64,000 nt of DNA. Source: CATQHP01 sp965214915 (GTDB taxonomy: Bacteria > Acidobacteriota > Terriglobia > Bryobacterales > UBA6623). The number at the start of each line of letters is the position of its first letter. Position 1 is the stretch's first letter. The notes beneath the pieces were generated by a model. The model was not told the origin of the DNA, made no database searches, and saw nothing but the letters and a program-made list of their open reading frames with translations. The position numbers were made by a program, and so were the translations under genes. Shown here piece by piece: positions 41,997 through 52,236 of the stretch. The stretch is from positions 2,418,001 to 2,482,000 of the forward strand of contig CBDCCP010000001.1 of assembly GCA_965214915.1 (NCBI GenBank), written 5' to 3'.

Positions 41997-43454
41997 TCAG
42001 TGCTCGACCTGGTAATTGGGCGCCTCGGTCGTAATCAGCACGTCGTGGACGTGGCCTTCCCGCAGACCGGCCGGCGAGGTCTTGATGAAGCGGGTCTTCG
42101 TGCGCATTTCGTCGATCGTCCTGCAGCCGCAATAGCCCATGCCCGCGCGGACTCCGCCGACCAACTGATGGACCAGGTCAGCCAACTGGCCCTTGTGCGG
42201 GACGCGGCCTTCCACGCCTTCAGGCACGAGCTTGCCGCTCGACGCAACCTGCGCGTAACGGTCGCTGCCTTGCTGCATCGCCCCGATCGAGCCCATGCCG
42301 CGATAGGTCTTGTATGTGCGGCCCTGGTAAAGCACCGTTTCCCCGGGGCTTTCCTCCGTGCCGGCGAGCAGGCTGCCGATCATGACCGTATGCGCGCCGG
42401 CGGCAATTGCTTTCGAGATGTCGCCGGAATACTTGATGCCGCCGTCCGAAGTGATCGGCACGCCGGAACTCTCGGCGGCCCTGACGCATTCGGCGACGGC
42501 GCTGATCTGCGGCACGCCGGCGCCCGAAACGATGCGGGTGGTGCAAATCGAACCGGGACCGATGCCTACTTTCAGCCCATCGACGCCGAGCTCGATCAGG
42601 TCGCGCACGGCTGCGCCCGTGGCGATGTTGCCGGCGACGATCTGGGCGTCGGGAAGCTCCCGGCGCAGCGTCTTGACCGCTTCGAAAACGCCGCGGGTAT
42701 GCCCATGAGCGGTGTCGATTGCGAGCACGTCCACTTTTTTCTTCCAGAGTTCCTTGGCCCGCTCGACAAAGTCGCCGGAAGCGCCTACCGCGGCGCCGAC
42801 CAGCAACCGGCCCTGCTCGTCTTTGGCGGCGTTCGGGTACTTACGTTTCTTCTGGATGTCTTTGACGGTGATCAGACCTTTGAGACGATAGTCGTCGTCC
42901 ACGACCAGCAACTTTTCGATGCGGTGCTTGTGCAGGAGCTTTTCGGCCTCTTCGAGGGTCGTGCCCACGGCGACCGTGACCAGATTCTCCTTGGTCATGA
43001 CCTCTTTGACGGCAAGATCGCGGCGGGTCTCGAAGCGCAGGTCGCGGTTGGTCAGAATGCCCACCAGCTTGCCGTTGTCGGTAACCGGGACGCCCGAGAT
43101 GCGATAGTGGCCCATGAGTTCGAGCGCGTCGGAAATCTTGCTGTCGGGCGAGATGGTGATCGGGTCGACGATCATCCCCGATTCGCTGCGTTTCACGCGG
43201 TCGACTTCTTCCGCTTGGCGCGCGATCGGCATGTTGCGGTGGATGAACCCAAGGCCCCCCTGCCGGGCAAGCGCGATGGCCAACCGGGACTCCGACACGG
43301 TATCCATCGCGGCGCTTACCAGCGGGATATTCAACTCGACCTTGGTGGTGATGCGCGTCCGAACATCGGTTTCGGTCGGCAGGATTTCGCTGTAGGCGGG
43401 AAGGAGAAGAACGTCGTCGAACGTGAGAGCTTCGGGCAGCGGATCGATAACCAT
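41997..43454 (-). CDS. guaB: Inosine-5'-monophosphate dehydrogenase
   Basis: 485 residues. EALTFDDVLLLPAYSEILPT at the start, two CBS domains in the middle (ISDALELMGHYRISGVPVTD, RIEKLLVVDDDYRLKGLITV), the catalytic Cys in GIGPGSICTTRIVSGAG and the flap region YRGMGSIGAMQQGS. Oxidises IMP to XMP for GTP synthesis. ATG at 43454; the frame is open further upstream, but that region belongs to the dispersed repeat. Confidence 0.95.
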   Translation of the reverse strand: MVIDPLPEALTFDDVLLLPAYSEILPTETDVRTRITTKVELNIPLVSAAMDTVSESRLAIALARQGGLGFIHRNMPIARQAEEVDRVKRSESGMIVDPITISPDSKISDALELMGHYRISGVPVTDNGKLVGILTNRDLRFETRRDLAVKEVMTKENLVTVAVGTTLEEAEKLLHKHRIEKLLVVDDDYRLKGLITVKDIQKKRKYPNAAKDEQGRLLVGAAVGASGDFVERAKELWKKKVDVLAIDTAHGHTRGVFEAVKTLRRELPDAQIVAGNIATGAAVRDLIELGVDGLKVGIGPGSICTTRIVSGAGVPQISAVAECVRAAESSGVPITSDGGIKYSGDISKAIAAGAHTVMIGSLLAGTEESPGETVLYQGRTYKTYRGMGSIGAMQQGSDRYAQVASSGKLVPEGVEGRVPHKGQLADLVHQLVGGVRAGMGYCGCRTIDEMRTKTRFIKTSPAGLREGHVHDVLITTEAPNYQVEH

Positions 43455-43493
43455 ACATAATTTTAACGGACTGCCGCATTCGCCGCGCAAGCT

Positions 43494-43702
43494 CAACAGT
43501 CCGTGGTGAAAGTGGCGTGGGCGGCGCGGCGGGCTCCTGCGGTCGCTCGTCTTTCCGGCCCGCGCAACGGACGACGAAGCCGACGGCCGCAAATGCCCAC
43601 CGCCCAAAAGGTTACGCGCCCTTGCTTGCTTGCCGCACGGAGAGCACGGCGCTGCCTACACGGTACTGCGTCGGTTCCCGGGCGCGTAACGCCGCCTGCG
43701 TG
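43494..43702 (-). repeat. Dispersed non-coding repeat, copy 1
   Basis: Read on the minus strand it matches the 57626-57868 segment over most of its length. Shared blocks include CGCAGGCGGCGTTA, GCGCGTAACC, GCGGCCGTCGGCTTCGTCG, TTGCGCGGGCCGG and CACGGACTG. It lies between tsaD and guaB. Open frames here are incidental. Confidence 0.65.
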
Positions 43703-43738
43703 ACTTTTGCCAAGTACTGTCAAGCGCGGGGAAACCGG

Positions 43739-44821
<1,083 letters not shown>

Positions 44822-44992
44822 AATCTGAATGGAAAACCCCCGCCGGTTCGGTTCGCCGGCGGGGGCGGATCGGCGGCGGCGCGCCGAATCTCTTTGCGTC
44901 AGTAGAATTGTCCTCAAATGGTGGGCGCCGGTCCACGGGAGCGGCGTCCCCTCACTGGCAATTCGGGGAATCGGAACGTTCGTACGGTAGCC

Positions 44993-45049
44993 TTAGCCTT
45001 CGGCCACCTCACCATTCAGAGAACTACTACTAGTGCTGGAATCACTCAT
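44993..45049 (-). CDS. Possible 18-residue Ser-rich peptide
   Basis: ATG at 45047-45049, stop at 44993-44995, read as MSDSSTSSSSLNGEVAEG. A near-perfect Shine-Dalgarno, AAAGGAGGTGAT, sits about ten bases upstream, better than those of most genes in the window. It lies in the 311-bp gap between the M14 peptidase and tsaD, so it could be a leader peptide or a small secreted or modified peptide. Nothing else in that gap is recognised. Existence rests on the RBS alone. Confidence 0.3.
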   Translation of the reverse strand: MSDSSTSSSSLNGEVAEG

Positions 45050-45132
45050 CGTACTGAATCACCTCCTTTCGCCAGTCTGGCTGCATCTATCGTAAAGCGG
45101 CGGCGTCGCGCAAGTCAACCGGGGCGGTCTTG

Positions 45133-47763
45133 CTATCTACTATCCACTAACTTGGCCGCGGCATAGTGGATCGCATTGAAGAGCAGCTTGAATGTTCCGT
45201 GAGACTGGGCGCGGAATTGAGGCTGGAAGCCGATGAGCACAATGCGTCCGCTGTGGTATTTCACTTCGGCGGCCGCGATGCGGTTGTGGAGGTGTTTTTC
45301 GCCCCGCATCCAGCCGCTTTGCAGGAGATCGGCGTTGGGGTAGCGCGCGATCACGCGCAGAGCGGTATAGCCGAATCCCGGAGCGGGCGCGAAAGCCGCG
45401 TTGTCTTTGAAGACGGCGACGGCTTCTTCGGCGATTCCGTAGGCGATCGGGTGGCCGCGGTCGACGCGCATGCGCAGGAACGCGCCCGGCGCGGAAAATT
45501 GTTTGGGCTTGAGATCCGCGAGGGCGTTGCGCAGCGGCAACTCGAAGACTTGCAGAGCGTACTCGGTGGAATCGCCCAAGGCAATGAGCGTGCCGCCGGC
45601 GGATACGAACTCGCGGAGCGCGCGCCGGCCCTTGCCGCCAAGTCCGCCGGCGAACTCGGGCGGCGTCGGCGCTGCGCGTCCCGCGGCAATCGACTTGGCG
45701 CCGCGGTCGCCCGGCAGGATAATCGCGTCCCACTGAGCGTTGAGCTTTCCGGCGCGAATAGCGGCGTTGCCGATGGAGGTGAAGGAAAACTCATATTCCT
45801 CCAGCAGATAGCGGGACCAGCCCTCGTCTATCGAAGCGGTGTAGGGCCGGTAGAGCGCCGCGCGGGGCTTGCGCAGGCGGAGCATCGCGGCTTTCGGCGC
45901 CCGCTTCAGCCCCTGCGCATCGAGGCCGAGCTCGTCGATCATGCCGGCCAGCCGGATTTCTTCGACGCCTTCGATCCACAGCGCGCCGGGGGGCGATTTT
46001 CCGCCGCCCGCGTCGGTCGGGGATGTCAACCATGAGACCGCCGCTCCTGCATTCAACAGACGGTTGGTCAGGCGGACCTTGTTGTTGGGCTCGGGCCGAA
46101 CGACGTGCCCCGCTGCGTCCGCCTGACCGCGGAAGACGCCCCGCAACGGCGCGAAGGCGTCGATTTTCTTCAGCGAGGTTTGAAACGCGTCTTCGACACG
46201 AACCGCCGCGACGCCCATTTGGAGCGGCAGAGTCCAGGCCGTCATGTCGTAGGGCCGCTCGTTCATTGCGCCGGCGGGCATTGCCCGCGGGTCGGGATGC
46301 CGCTGGGGTTCGAGCAGGTCTTTCGCGTAGGCGCGGAAGGGCTGCGCCATGCGGATGACGTAGCTGCCGGCTCGATACCGGCGCCCGCCGATGCGGAAAC
46401 CGCCCTTGGCGCGCTCGATGGCGACGCCCGCATCGTGCAGCATTTCGACCATGCGGCGGGCTGCTGCGGGGTCGTGCTGCTCGGCCGGGATCACGTAGGC
46501 GTAGGGCGCTTCGGTCTTGCCGCGCTCGATGGCGGAGCGGCCCATGTGGATGTGGTTCTGGATGAAGCGCGTCCTTTGGTTAGCCGCCGTCTCGAGCAGC
46601 GCGCAGGTGAGCGCCAACTCGGCGTCGATGATATCGCGCAGGGTCCACTTGCCGCCGAGCCACGGCAGCGGGTAGTTGTAGCGCGGCATCACGTCGCGGG
46701 GAGGGGGCATCGGCGCATTCGGGTTTTTCTTGCGCTCTTCGTACCAGTCGGCGCGGCTCGGCGGATTCTCGAGAGGCTTGCCGAGCTCGGCTTGCCGCTG
46801 ATAGACGGGGCTGCCCAGATTGGCGCCGGCGACCTCGCTCAGGATGCCGGCGATGTTGTGGAACCAGGCGCCGCGCAGGAATCCGCCCTGCCACCACGCG
46901 GTGTATTTCTGGTCGTAGCCGACGCCGCGGATTCCGGCGCGGTGCAAGGCGTCGTACATGGCGAAGCCGATCTGCCCGATCTCCGCCCAGATCGTCGGAT
47001 CGACGTTGGGGTTGATCGGGTTGCGGAACGGCGGCACGAAGACGCGCATTCCGGAATTGCCCTGCTGGTGCTCGTCCAGATAGATTTGCGGAAACCATTC
47101 TTTGAAGAGAATCGCGTTGACGTAGCGGCTTTCGACCTGAGTCATGAAAACTGCGTCACGGTTGTTGTCGTGTCCCGCATACGGGTGATAGAGCCAGGGC
47201 AGCGGCGCCCAGGCGTATTTCGTTCCCCGCACCCGGTTGTTCCAATCGGTAACGATGATCTGACCGTCAGGATTGAACGACGGCACAAGCAGGAAAACGA
47301 CGTTGTCGAGCACGTTCCGCGTCCAGTCGGATGTCTCGACCGCCAGCCGGTGGACAAGCTCCAGCGCCATCTGCGACGATCCGATTTCGGTGGCGTGGAT
47401 ATTGCAGGTTACGAGGACGACGATGGGCGATTCCCGCGCCAGGCGCGCGGCGTCCTCTCCGCCGAGCTCGTCCGGATGCGCGATGCGCCATTGATTGCGT
47501 TTGATCTCTTCGAGGCGCGCGAGGTTGCGCGGCGCGGAGATTGTCGCCAGGATAAACGGGTTCCCGTTGGTGGATTTGCCGAGCTCTTCCACCACAACGC
47601 GGTCGCTTGCGGCCGCGGCGGTCTCGAAGTATTCGACGATGCGCTCCCAGCGGACAAGGTTTCCGTCGGAGCCGATCGGAAATCCGGCGAAGTCGCTCGG
47701 GTCGGGAACCTGTGCGGCGAGCGCGGCGGCCCAGGTGCAGAGAAAAAGCAACAATCGCCGCAT
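45133..47763 (-). CDS. Exported M14 zinc carboxypeptidase-like protein
   Basis: 876 residues. Signal peptide (RRLLLFLCTWAAALAAQ). The M14 metal site is visible in CNIHATEIGSSQMALELVHR (HxxE) and QIYLDEHQQGNSG. A long C-terminal part (GATase-like by shape, e.g. AGGTLIALGDSTEYALQVFE) follows the peptidase domain. Expected to trim peptides outside the cytoplasm; substrate unknown. It precedes the short Ser-rich frame and tsaD on the same strand. Confidence 0.88.
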   Translation of the reverse strand: MRRLLLFLCTWAAALAAQVPDPSDFAGFPIGSDGNLVRWERIVEYFETAAAASDRVVVEELGKSTNGNPFILATISAPRNLARLEEIKRNQWRIAHPDELGGEDAARLARESPIVVLVTCNIHATEIGSSQMALELVHRLAVETSDWTRNVLDNVVFLLVPSFNPDGQIIVTDWNNRVRGTKYAWAPLPWLYHPYAGHDNNRDAVFMTQVESRYVNAILFKEWFPQIYLDEHQQGNSGMRVFVPPFRNPINPNVDPTIWAEIGQIGFAMYDALHRAGIRGVGYDQKYTAWWQGGFLRGAWFHNIAGILSEVAGANLGSPVYQRQAELGKPLENPPSRADWYEERKKNPNAPMPPPRDVMPRYNYPLPWLGGKWTLRDIIDAELALTCALLETAANQRTRFIQNHIHMGRSAIERGKTEAPYAYVIPAEQHDPAAARRMVEMLHDAGVAIERAKGGFRIGGRRYRAGSYVIRMAQPFRAYAKDLLEPQRHPDPRAMPAGAMNERPYDMTAWTLPLQMGVAAVRVEDAFQTSLKKIDAFAPLRGVFRGQADAAGHVVRPEPNNKVRLTNRLLNAGAAVSWLTSPTDAGGGKSPPGALWIEGVEEIRLAGMIDELGLDAQGLKRAPKAAMLRLRKPRAALYRPYTASIDEGWSRYLLEEYEFSFTSIGNAAIRAGKLNAQWDAIILPGDRGAKSIAAGRAAPTPPEFAGGLGGKGRRALREFVSAGGTLIALGDSTEYALQVFELPLRNALADLKPKQFSAPGAFLRMRVDRGHPIAYGIAEEAVAVFKDNAAFAPAPGFGYTALRVIARYPNADLLQSGWMRGEKHLHNRIAAAEVKYHSGRIVLIGFQPQFRAQSHGTFKLLFNAIHYAAAKLVDSR

Positions 47764-47815
47764 GGAGAACGATTTTTAGCATAGATGCTTTCGGCCCCGC
47801 TGCTATAGTGTCGGC

Positions 47816-49213
47816 GTGAATCGCCGCATTGCAGTCAAAGTATTGACGGCCGCCTCGACCGGGCCGTTCTTCGCGTTCTCGAAGACGCAGCAGGCCAACC
47901 TGCTGTTTCTATGCTCCGACCAGCACCAGACCGCCGCCGCGGGGTGCTACGGCCACGATCAAGTCCGCACGCCGCATATCGACGAGATCGCGGCGGACGG
48001 CGTCCGCTTCGACCATGCCTACTGCCAATCGCCGGTGTGCGTTCCGTCGCGGGGATCGATCGTCACCGGCGTTTACCCCAGCAAGCACGGGGCCAAGATC
48101 CTGCAGGACCCCTTACCGAACGAGGCTCGCACCGTGGGGCATTTCTTCAAGGACCGGGGTTACGCGACGGCGGCGATCGGCAAAATGCACTTCGTGGACG
48201 AATCGCGCCGGCACGGCTTCGACCACCGCATCAACGCGAGCGACCATGCGGCGCGTCTGACGAAGCAAGAGTTGCAGTCCCTGCGCAAGGATCAAGGCGA
48301 GGGCGGCGGAACCGTCGGGCGGCCGTCGAAGATGTCCGAGCGGCTCTTCCGCGATACGCACTATGCCGAGGAAGCGGTTCGCTTCCTGCGGGCGCACAGC
48401 GATAAGCCGTTTTGTTTGTGGGCGTCGTTCTTCATGCCGCATACGCCGCTCGTGCCCCACCGCAAGTATTGGGATCTCTACGAAGGGATGCGGCTGCGCT
48501 TGCCCGAGCGTTCCGACCGCGAGCTCGAAGGCGGTTTTCACGGCCATCTGGTGCGGGCCAAAGAGCGCGGCTGGTACGGGCAGACCGACGAGCAGCTTCA
48601 CCAGGCCATCCGCGGCTACTACGGCAACGTCAGCCAGATGGACGCCAATGTCGGCCGCGTGTTCGACACCTTGCGCGAGCTCGGCCTCGACAAGAACACC
48701 GTGGTCGTCTATACCTCCGACCACGGCGAGATGGCCGGCGCGCACCGCATGTGGACGAAGCACAACATGTACGAGCAATCGGTGAACGTGCCGCTGATCG
48801 TGCGCATGCCCGAGCGCATGGAAGCCGGAAAGCTTCGCCGGCACATCGTCGAGCAGGTCGATCTCTTTCCGACCTTGGCCGAGTTGTGCGGGTTCCCGGC
48901 GCCGCAAGGCCTCGACGGCAGGTCTTTTGCGGCGTCGGCGCGGGGCGGCCGCTTTGCCGCAAAAGAAACCGCTTACGCGGAGTACTACTTCTGCCGCAGG
49001 GTCTTTACGGCGGACAACCGATTCGTGGGCAAGCCTCCGATCTTGATGGTGCGCAGCGGCGAGTGGAAACTGAATTACCTGAGCTGGGAGCGCAGCGAAC
49101 TGTTCGATCTGGCGAAGGATCCGGGCGAGTTCCATAACGCGATCGACGACCCGGGCAACGCGGGGATCGTCAAGGAATTGACCGCGATTGCCGAGCGGAA
49201 CTACCGGGGGTAA
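47816..49213 (+). CDS. Sulfatase (formylglycine type)
   Basis: 465 residues. NLLFLCSDQHQTAAAGCYG starts the alkaline-phosphatase-like fold. CVPSRGSIVTG carries the C-x-P-S-R motif whose Cys is converted to formylglycine. Later motifs are GKMHFVD, MPHTPLVPH and YTSDHGEMAGAH. The N-terminus (RRIAVKVLTAASTGPFFAF) resembles a Tat-like signal. Needs a formylglycine-generating enzyme, not in the window. Sulfated glycan or ester as substrate is inference. GTG start. Confidence 0.9.
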   Translation: MNRRIAVKVLTAASTGPFFAFSKTQQANLLFLCSDQHQTAAAGCYGHDQVRTPHIDEIAADGVRFDHAYCQSPVCVPSRGSIVTGVYPSKHGAKILQDPLPNEARTVGHFFKDRGYATAAIGKMHFVDESRRHGFDHRINASDHAARLTKQELQSLRKDQGEGGGTVGRPSKMSERLFRDTHYAEEAVRFLRAHSDKPFCLWASFFMPHTPLVPHRKYWDLYEGMRLRLPERSDRELEGGFHGHLVRAKERGWYGQTDEQLHQAIRGYYGNVSQMDANVGRVFDTLRELGLDKNTVVVYTSDHGEMAGAHRMWTKHNMYEQSVNVPLIVRMPERMEAGKLRRHIVEQVDLFPTLAELCGFPAPQGLDGRSFAASARGGRFAAKETAYAEYYFCRRVFTADNRFVGKPPILMVRSGEWKLNYLSWERSELFDLAKDPGEFHNAIDDPGNAGIVKELTAIAERNYRG

Positions 49214-49266
49214 GAGCCGATTCGCCCGATCCGCGCAGTTTTTGTGAAATTTTTTTACAGCGGCCC

Positions 49267-49295
49267 TTGACATGGGGAGAGATTCGGCCGAAAAT
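49267..49295 (+). promoter_or_regulatory. Sigma-70-like promoter before the NYN gene leader
   Basis: TTGACA at 49267-49272 with a 17-base spacer and GAAAAT at 49290-49295. Perfect -35, weak -10. Transcription would start near 49302, at the leader that ends in the terminator. Confidence 0.5.
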
Positions 49296-49301
49296 CGAAT
49301 T

Positions 49302-49378
49302 TAAGAATGCACCCACGGGTCCCTGCGTGCACCCGTGCGAAGAATTATGGCCCGTGCTAACTCCACGGGCCATTTTTG
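49302..49378 (+). ncRNA. Structured leader or small RNA before the NYN gene
   Basis: A ~77-nt transcript predicted from the promoter to the terminator. TGCACCC repeats at 49308 and 49328, 20 nt apart. CACGGGT (49314-49320) can pair with ACCCGTG (49331-49337), while the second hairpin is the terminator. The same CCCGTG/CACGGG words appear in both stems, so an alternative pairing between them is possible. This is a prediction; no known RNA family is recognised. Confidence 0.4.
49347..49377 (+). terminator. Intrinsic terminator in the NYN leader
   Basis: Perfect 10-bp stem (ATGGCCCGTG at 49347-49356, CACGGGCCAT at 49364-49373), seven-base loop, followed by a T-run (TTTTTGTT from 49373). It lies between the promoter at 49267 and the coding start at 49395, so it would attenuate the gene. 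Confidence 0.75.
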
Positions 49379-49394
49379 TTTGGTAGCCGCGGTC

Positions 49395-49961
49395 ATGAGA
49401 ATTCCAGCGGTCTTCATCGACGGTGGGTATCTTGACAAGGTGCTGGAGTACGACCACGATGGAGCCAGAATCGACTATGCAAAGCTTGCCCATGCCATGT
49501 GCGAGCCGGAAGAGCTTCTGAGGGCCTACTACTATCACTGCCTGCCCTATCGAAGCGACCCGCCAACTCCCGAGGAACAGTCGCGATACCGCCAGAAGCG
49601 TCGCTTCACGGCCGCTCTTTCGCATCTTCCCCGGTTCGAGGTCAGGCTTGGCAAGCTCGCGTACGGTGGCAACGACGATAGAGGAAATCCGATTTTTCAG
49701 CAGAAGCAGGTCGATTGCACGATGGGCGTCGATATGGCCCTCTTCGCAGCCAAGGGCAAGATCGATGCCGTTGCTGTTTTCACCGGCGACAGCGACCTCG
49801 TGCCGGCGATTCAAGCAGTGAAGAACGAAGGCGTTCTCGTGACCCTGTGGCACGGGAGTTGGAACTCGCCCAAGACCCGCCCCAGCCGGGAACTGTACGA
49901 ATTGGCGGACGAGCGGAGAGAACTGACGCCCGACACCGTGAGCCGACTGCTCAGGCCGTAA
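49395..49961 (+). CDS. NYN-domain (PIN-like) ribonuclease-fold protein
   Basis: 188 residues. RIPAVFIDGGYLDKVLEYD supplies the first acidic residue of the LabA/DUF88 NYN fold, and MGVDMALFAAKGKIDAVAVF plus TGDSDLVPAIQAVKNEG the others, so the metal site is complete. NYN proteins are PIN-related RNases. Cytoplasmic. It is expressed, if at all, through the terminator-containing leader, an arrangement that resembles attenuated toxin genes. Start at 49395; ATGs in the leader lie within the terminator stem or are out of context. Confidence 0.8.
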   Translation: MRIPAVFIDGGYLDKVLEYDHDGARIDYAKLAHAMCEPEELLRAYYYHCLPYRSDPPTPEEQSRYRQKRRFTAALSHLPRFEVRLGKLAYGGNDDRGNPIFQQKQVDCTMGVDMALFAAKGKIDAVAVFTGDSDLVPAIQAVKNEGVLVTLWHGSWNSPKTRPSRELYELADERRELTPDTVSRLLRP

Positions 49962-49989
49962 CCGGCTGCTTGCCGTCCTTTTCCGGCGG

Positions 49990-51390
49990 TCAGCCGATTG
50001 CGGGCAATTCGCTCAGCAAAACGTTTTCGCCCGCTTTGAGGCCCGAGCGAATTGCGGCATGGGTGTCGTTTTGGCCCTCGACCACCACTTTGCGCTCGGC
50101 GAAGCTCTCTCCGTCGCGGACGTACACGACGGTTTGGCCGTCGACATTGCGCAGGGCGCTGCGCGGCACGATCACTTCGGCCGGCGCAGCCGACAGCATG
50201 ATATCGGCGCTGGCGGAAAGATCGGGCAGCACGCGTTCGTCCTGCTCTTCGAGAGCGATCAATACCGGGATGTTCTTCATGTAGCTGCTCGGGCCGCTTC
50301 GCCTGAACTTCGCGCCGCCGCCCGAGGTAGCGATAGCCCCGACGCTGAAGATGCGGCCGGTCAATTCCATGCCGGGGTAGGCATCCAGAAAGACCTTGGC
50401 TTTTTGGCCGATGCGCACCGCTTGAGCGTCCACTTGGTTCACCGATGCATTGAGCACCATTTGAGAGACATCCACGACGCGCATGAAGAGCGCGCCGGGG
50501 TAAACCCGGTCGCCGGGAGACGCCTGATCGAACTGTCCGTTGCCCTTGTACATCGTCTCGAGAACCACGAGGCCGCCGACGGGCGTTTCGATGCTCAGCC
50601 GTTCGTAGTCGCGTTGATGCCGCTCGGTGTGCAAGCGGTCCTCGTCAACTTGGATCTCGAAGGTGCGCAAGTCGGCGCGGTGGACGCCTTCCATCATGCG
50701 GCCCTCTTCTTCGAGCTGCTTCCAGGTAACGTTGGCTTCCTCGGCCATGTTCTTGAGGATTTCCGCCTCGATCTCGGACCTGACCTCGGAGGTGCGCACG
50801 TCCAGGACGGCTTTTTCGTATTCCGCTTTGGCGGTGGTTCGCGCTTGCCGGTCGGTCTCGCGGAGAACCATGATCTCGGCGCGGCGCTTTTCGACATTCG
50901 CCTCGGATTGGGTTTGTACGGATATCCGATCGTCGATGTGGTCTTCAAGCCATTTCAACTCGAATTCCGCGACCACAGCGCCGGGAGCGACGATGCTGCC
51001 GGGCGCGGCCAGCTTCGCCAGCGTGAGCTGCTGCGAGCCCGCGTCGCGGGGGCCGCGCATGCGAGGCGCTCGGATCGCGGCATAATCGCGCGTCTCGATC
51101 GTGCCGCCGACGCGCAGGGTCGATGCCAGCGTGCCCGATGTCGCCACCGCCGTGCGGATCTGAGCGGAGACCCCGCGCGCCGCCAACTCATTGCGCGACG
51201 TGTTGGCGAGGCTCCACAGCAGCACGCCGAGGCCCGCCGACGCCAGCAGACCGAGGAAAATCTTCAGCCAAGGCGTCGGGGGCGGGAGAGCCGGACCCTG
51301 TTGAGGCACGATCTCGGGCCGCGCTGGAGACTCCAGGGGCGCCGCCGGCTCGGCGGCGGCATGGGCGTTGCGCGGTAGGGGTTCTTGCAT
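49990..51390 (-). CDS. HlyD-type periplasmic adaptor (membrane fusion protein)
   Basis: 466 residues. One N-terminal membrane helix (WLKIFLGLLASAGLGVLLWS), a lipoyl-like half motif (RVGGTIETRDYAAIRAPRMR), a long alpha-hairpin of about residues 140-260 (ISVQTQSEANVEKRRAEIMV on), then beta-barrel and membrane-proximal domains (PGMELTGRIFSVGAIATSGG, SALRNVDGQTVVYVRDGESF). It would bridge an inner-membrane transporter and an outer-membrane channel. No ABC, RND or TolC gene is adjacent, so the partner is elsewhere. Start at 51390 rather than 51459 because of GGAGAAACGAGG upstream. Confidence 0.85.
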   Translation of the reverse strand: MQEPLPRNAHAAAEPAAPLESPARPEIVPQQGPALPPPTPWLKIFLGLLASAGLGVLLWSLANTSRNELAARGVSAQIRTAVATSGTLASTLRVGGTIETRDYAAIRAPRMRGPRDAGSQQLTLAKLAAPGSIVAPGAVVAEFELKWLEDHIDDRISVQTQSEANVEKRRAEIMVLRETDRQARTTAKAEYEKAVLDVRTSEVRSEIEAEILKNMAEEANVTWKQLEEEGRMMEGVHRADLRTFEIQVDEDRLHTERHQRDYERLSIETPVGGLVVLETMYKGNGQFDQASPGDRVYPGALFMRVVDVSQMVLNASVNQVDAQAVRIGQKAKVFLDAYPGMELTGRIFSVGAIATSGGGAKFRRSGPSSYMKNIPVLIALEEQDERVLPDLSASADIMLSAAPAEVIVPRSALRNVDGQTVVYVRDGESFAERKVVVEGQNDTHAAIRSGLKAGENVLLSELPAIG

Positions 51391-51542
51391 GATCGGCGCC
51401 TCGTTTCTCCTATCAGTATAGTCTAGCAGTCTAAGTTTAGCCGCTTGTGGGCTGTTCATCGCCTATTTGCAAACCGCCAAGGCCCTCGACTTGCGCGAGG
51501 CGGAAGCCGATCCGCGGCCGATCGCCTGGAAAGCGGTCGGCC

Positions 51543-52076
51543 TCAGGGGTTATCCTTGTCCCCTTGTCCCGGCCTGTGTTTGGGCGGAACTTCGTAAATC
51601 CCTCCCATCCGCGAACCGTAGAAAAATGCGGCGGCAGCCGGCAGGGTGAACACGGCATGCCACTTAAGCCTTTCCGAGGCAGAGGGACGCTCCTTGTTGA
51701 AGTGCAGTTCCAGTAGCGTGAGAGGAATCGCCAAGGCGACCCATCCGGGCCAGCGTTTCGCGAACGGGCGGCGAATTAAAACCTTGCGCACGGCGGTTTT
51801 TTGCAGGGTTCGAGTCCGGCCGTTCTTGAGCGCCAGCGTGACGGAGTCGGTCGTGGCCGCGAGGAAGCGGCCTTTGATCTTCCGGCTTCCCGGGGGAGCT
51901 TCGTCCTTATACAACTGCACCTCGGTTTTGGTTCGGGGGGCGACGGCTTGCACCCTCGACCAGTAGGGCATGTGCCTTGCGGCGCAGTCCGGCAGGATGG
52001 ATAGCAGCAGCAGGAGCGCAAGCCCGTTGGCCGCGGTCTTGCCGAAGAGCCTCCCGCGGCTTCCCGTTCGACTCAT
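51543..52076 (-). CDS. Exported IYxVP-family protein, copy 5
   Basis: 177 residues. Signal peptide with a Cys at the end (LALLLLLSILPDC, lipobox-like LPDC), then YWSRVQAVAPRTKTEVQLYK, GRFLAATTDSVTLALKNG, KTAVRKVLIRRPFAKRWPGW, a hydrophobic region and GIYEVPPKHRPGQGDKDNP. Same family as the four copies at 3.2-6.2 kb. Its N-terminal ~100 residues are nearly identical to copy 6, but the membrane region (AIPLTLLELHFNKERPSASE) differs. Confidence 0.7.
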   Translation of the reverse strand: MSRTGSRGRLFGKTAANGLALLLLLSILPDCAARHMPYWSRVQAVAPRTKTEVQLYKDEAPPGSRKIKGRFLAATTDSVTLALKNGRTRTLQKTAVRKVLIRRPFAKRWPGWVALAIPLTLLELHFNKERPSASERLKWHAVFTLPAAAAFFYGSRMGGIYEVPPKHRPGQGDKDNP

Positions 52077-52236
52077 TGCAGCGACCTCAGGGTAACCCGA
52101 AGTTCCCGGTTCGCAACCGCGATCCCCCGCTGCTTGTCGGCAGTCTTCACGCGCACGAATTTGCAAACCGCCAAGGACCTCGACTTGCGCGAGGCGGAAG
52201 CCGATCCGCGGCCGATCGCCTGGAAAGCGGTCGGCA

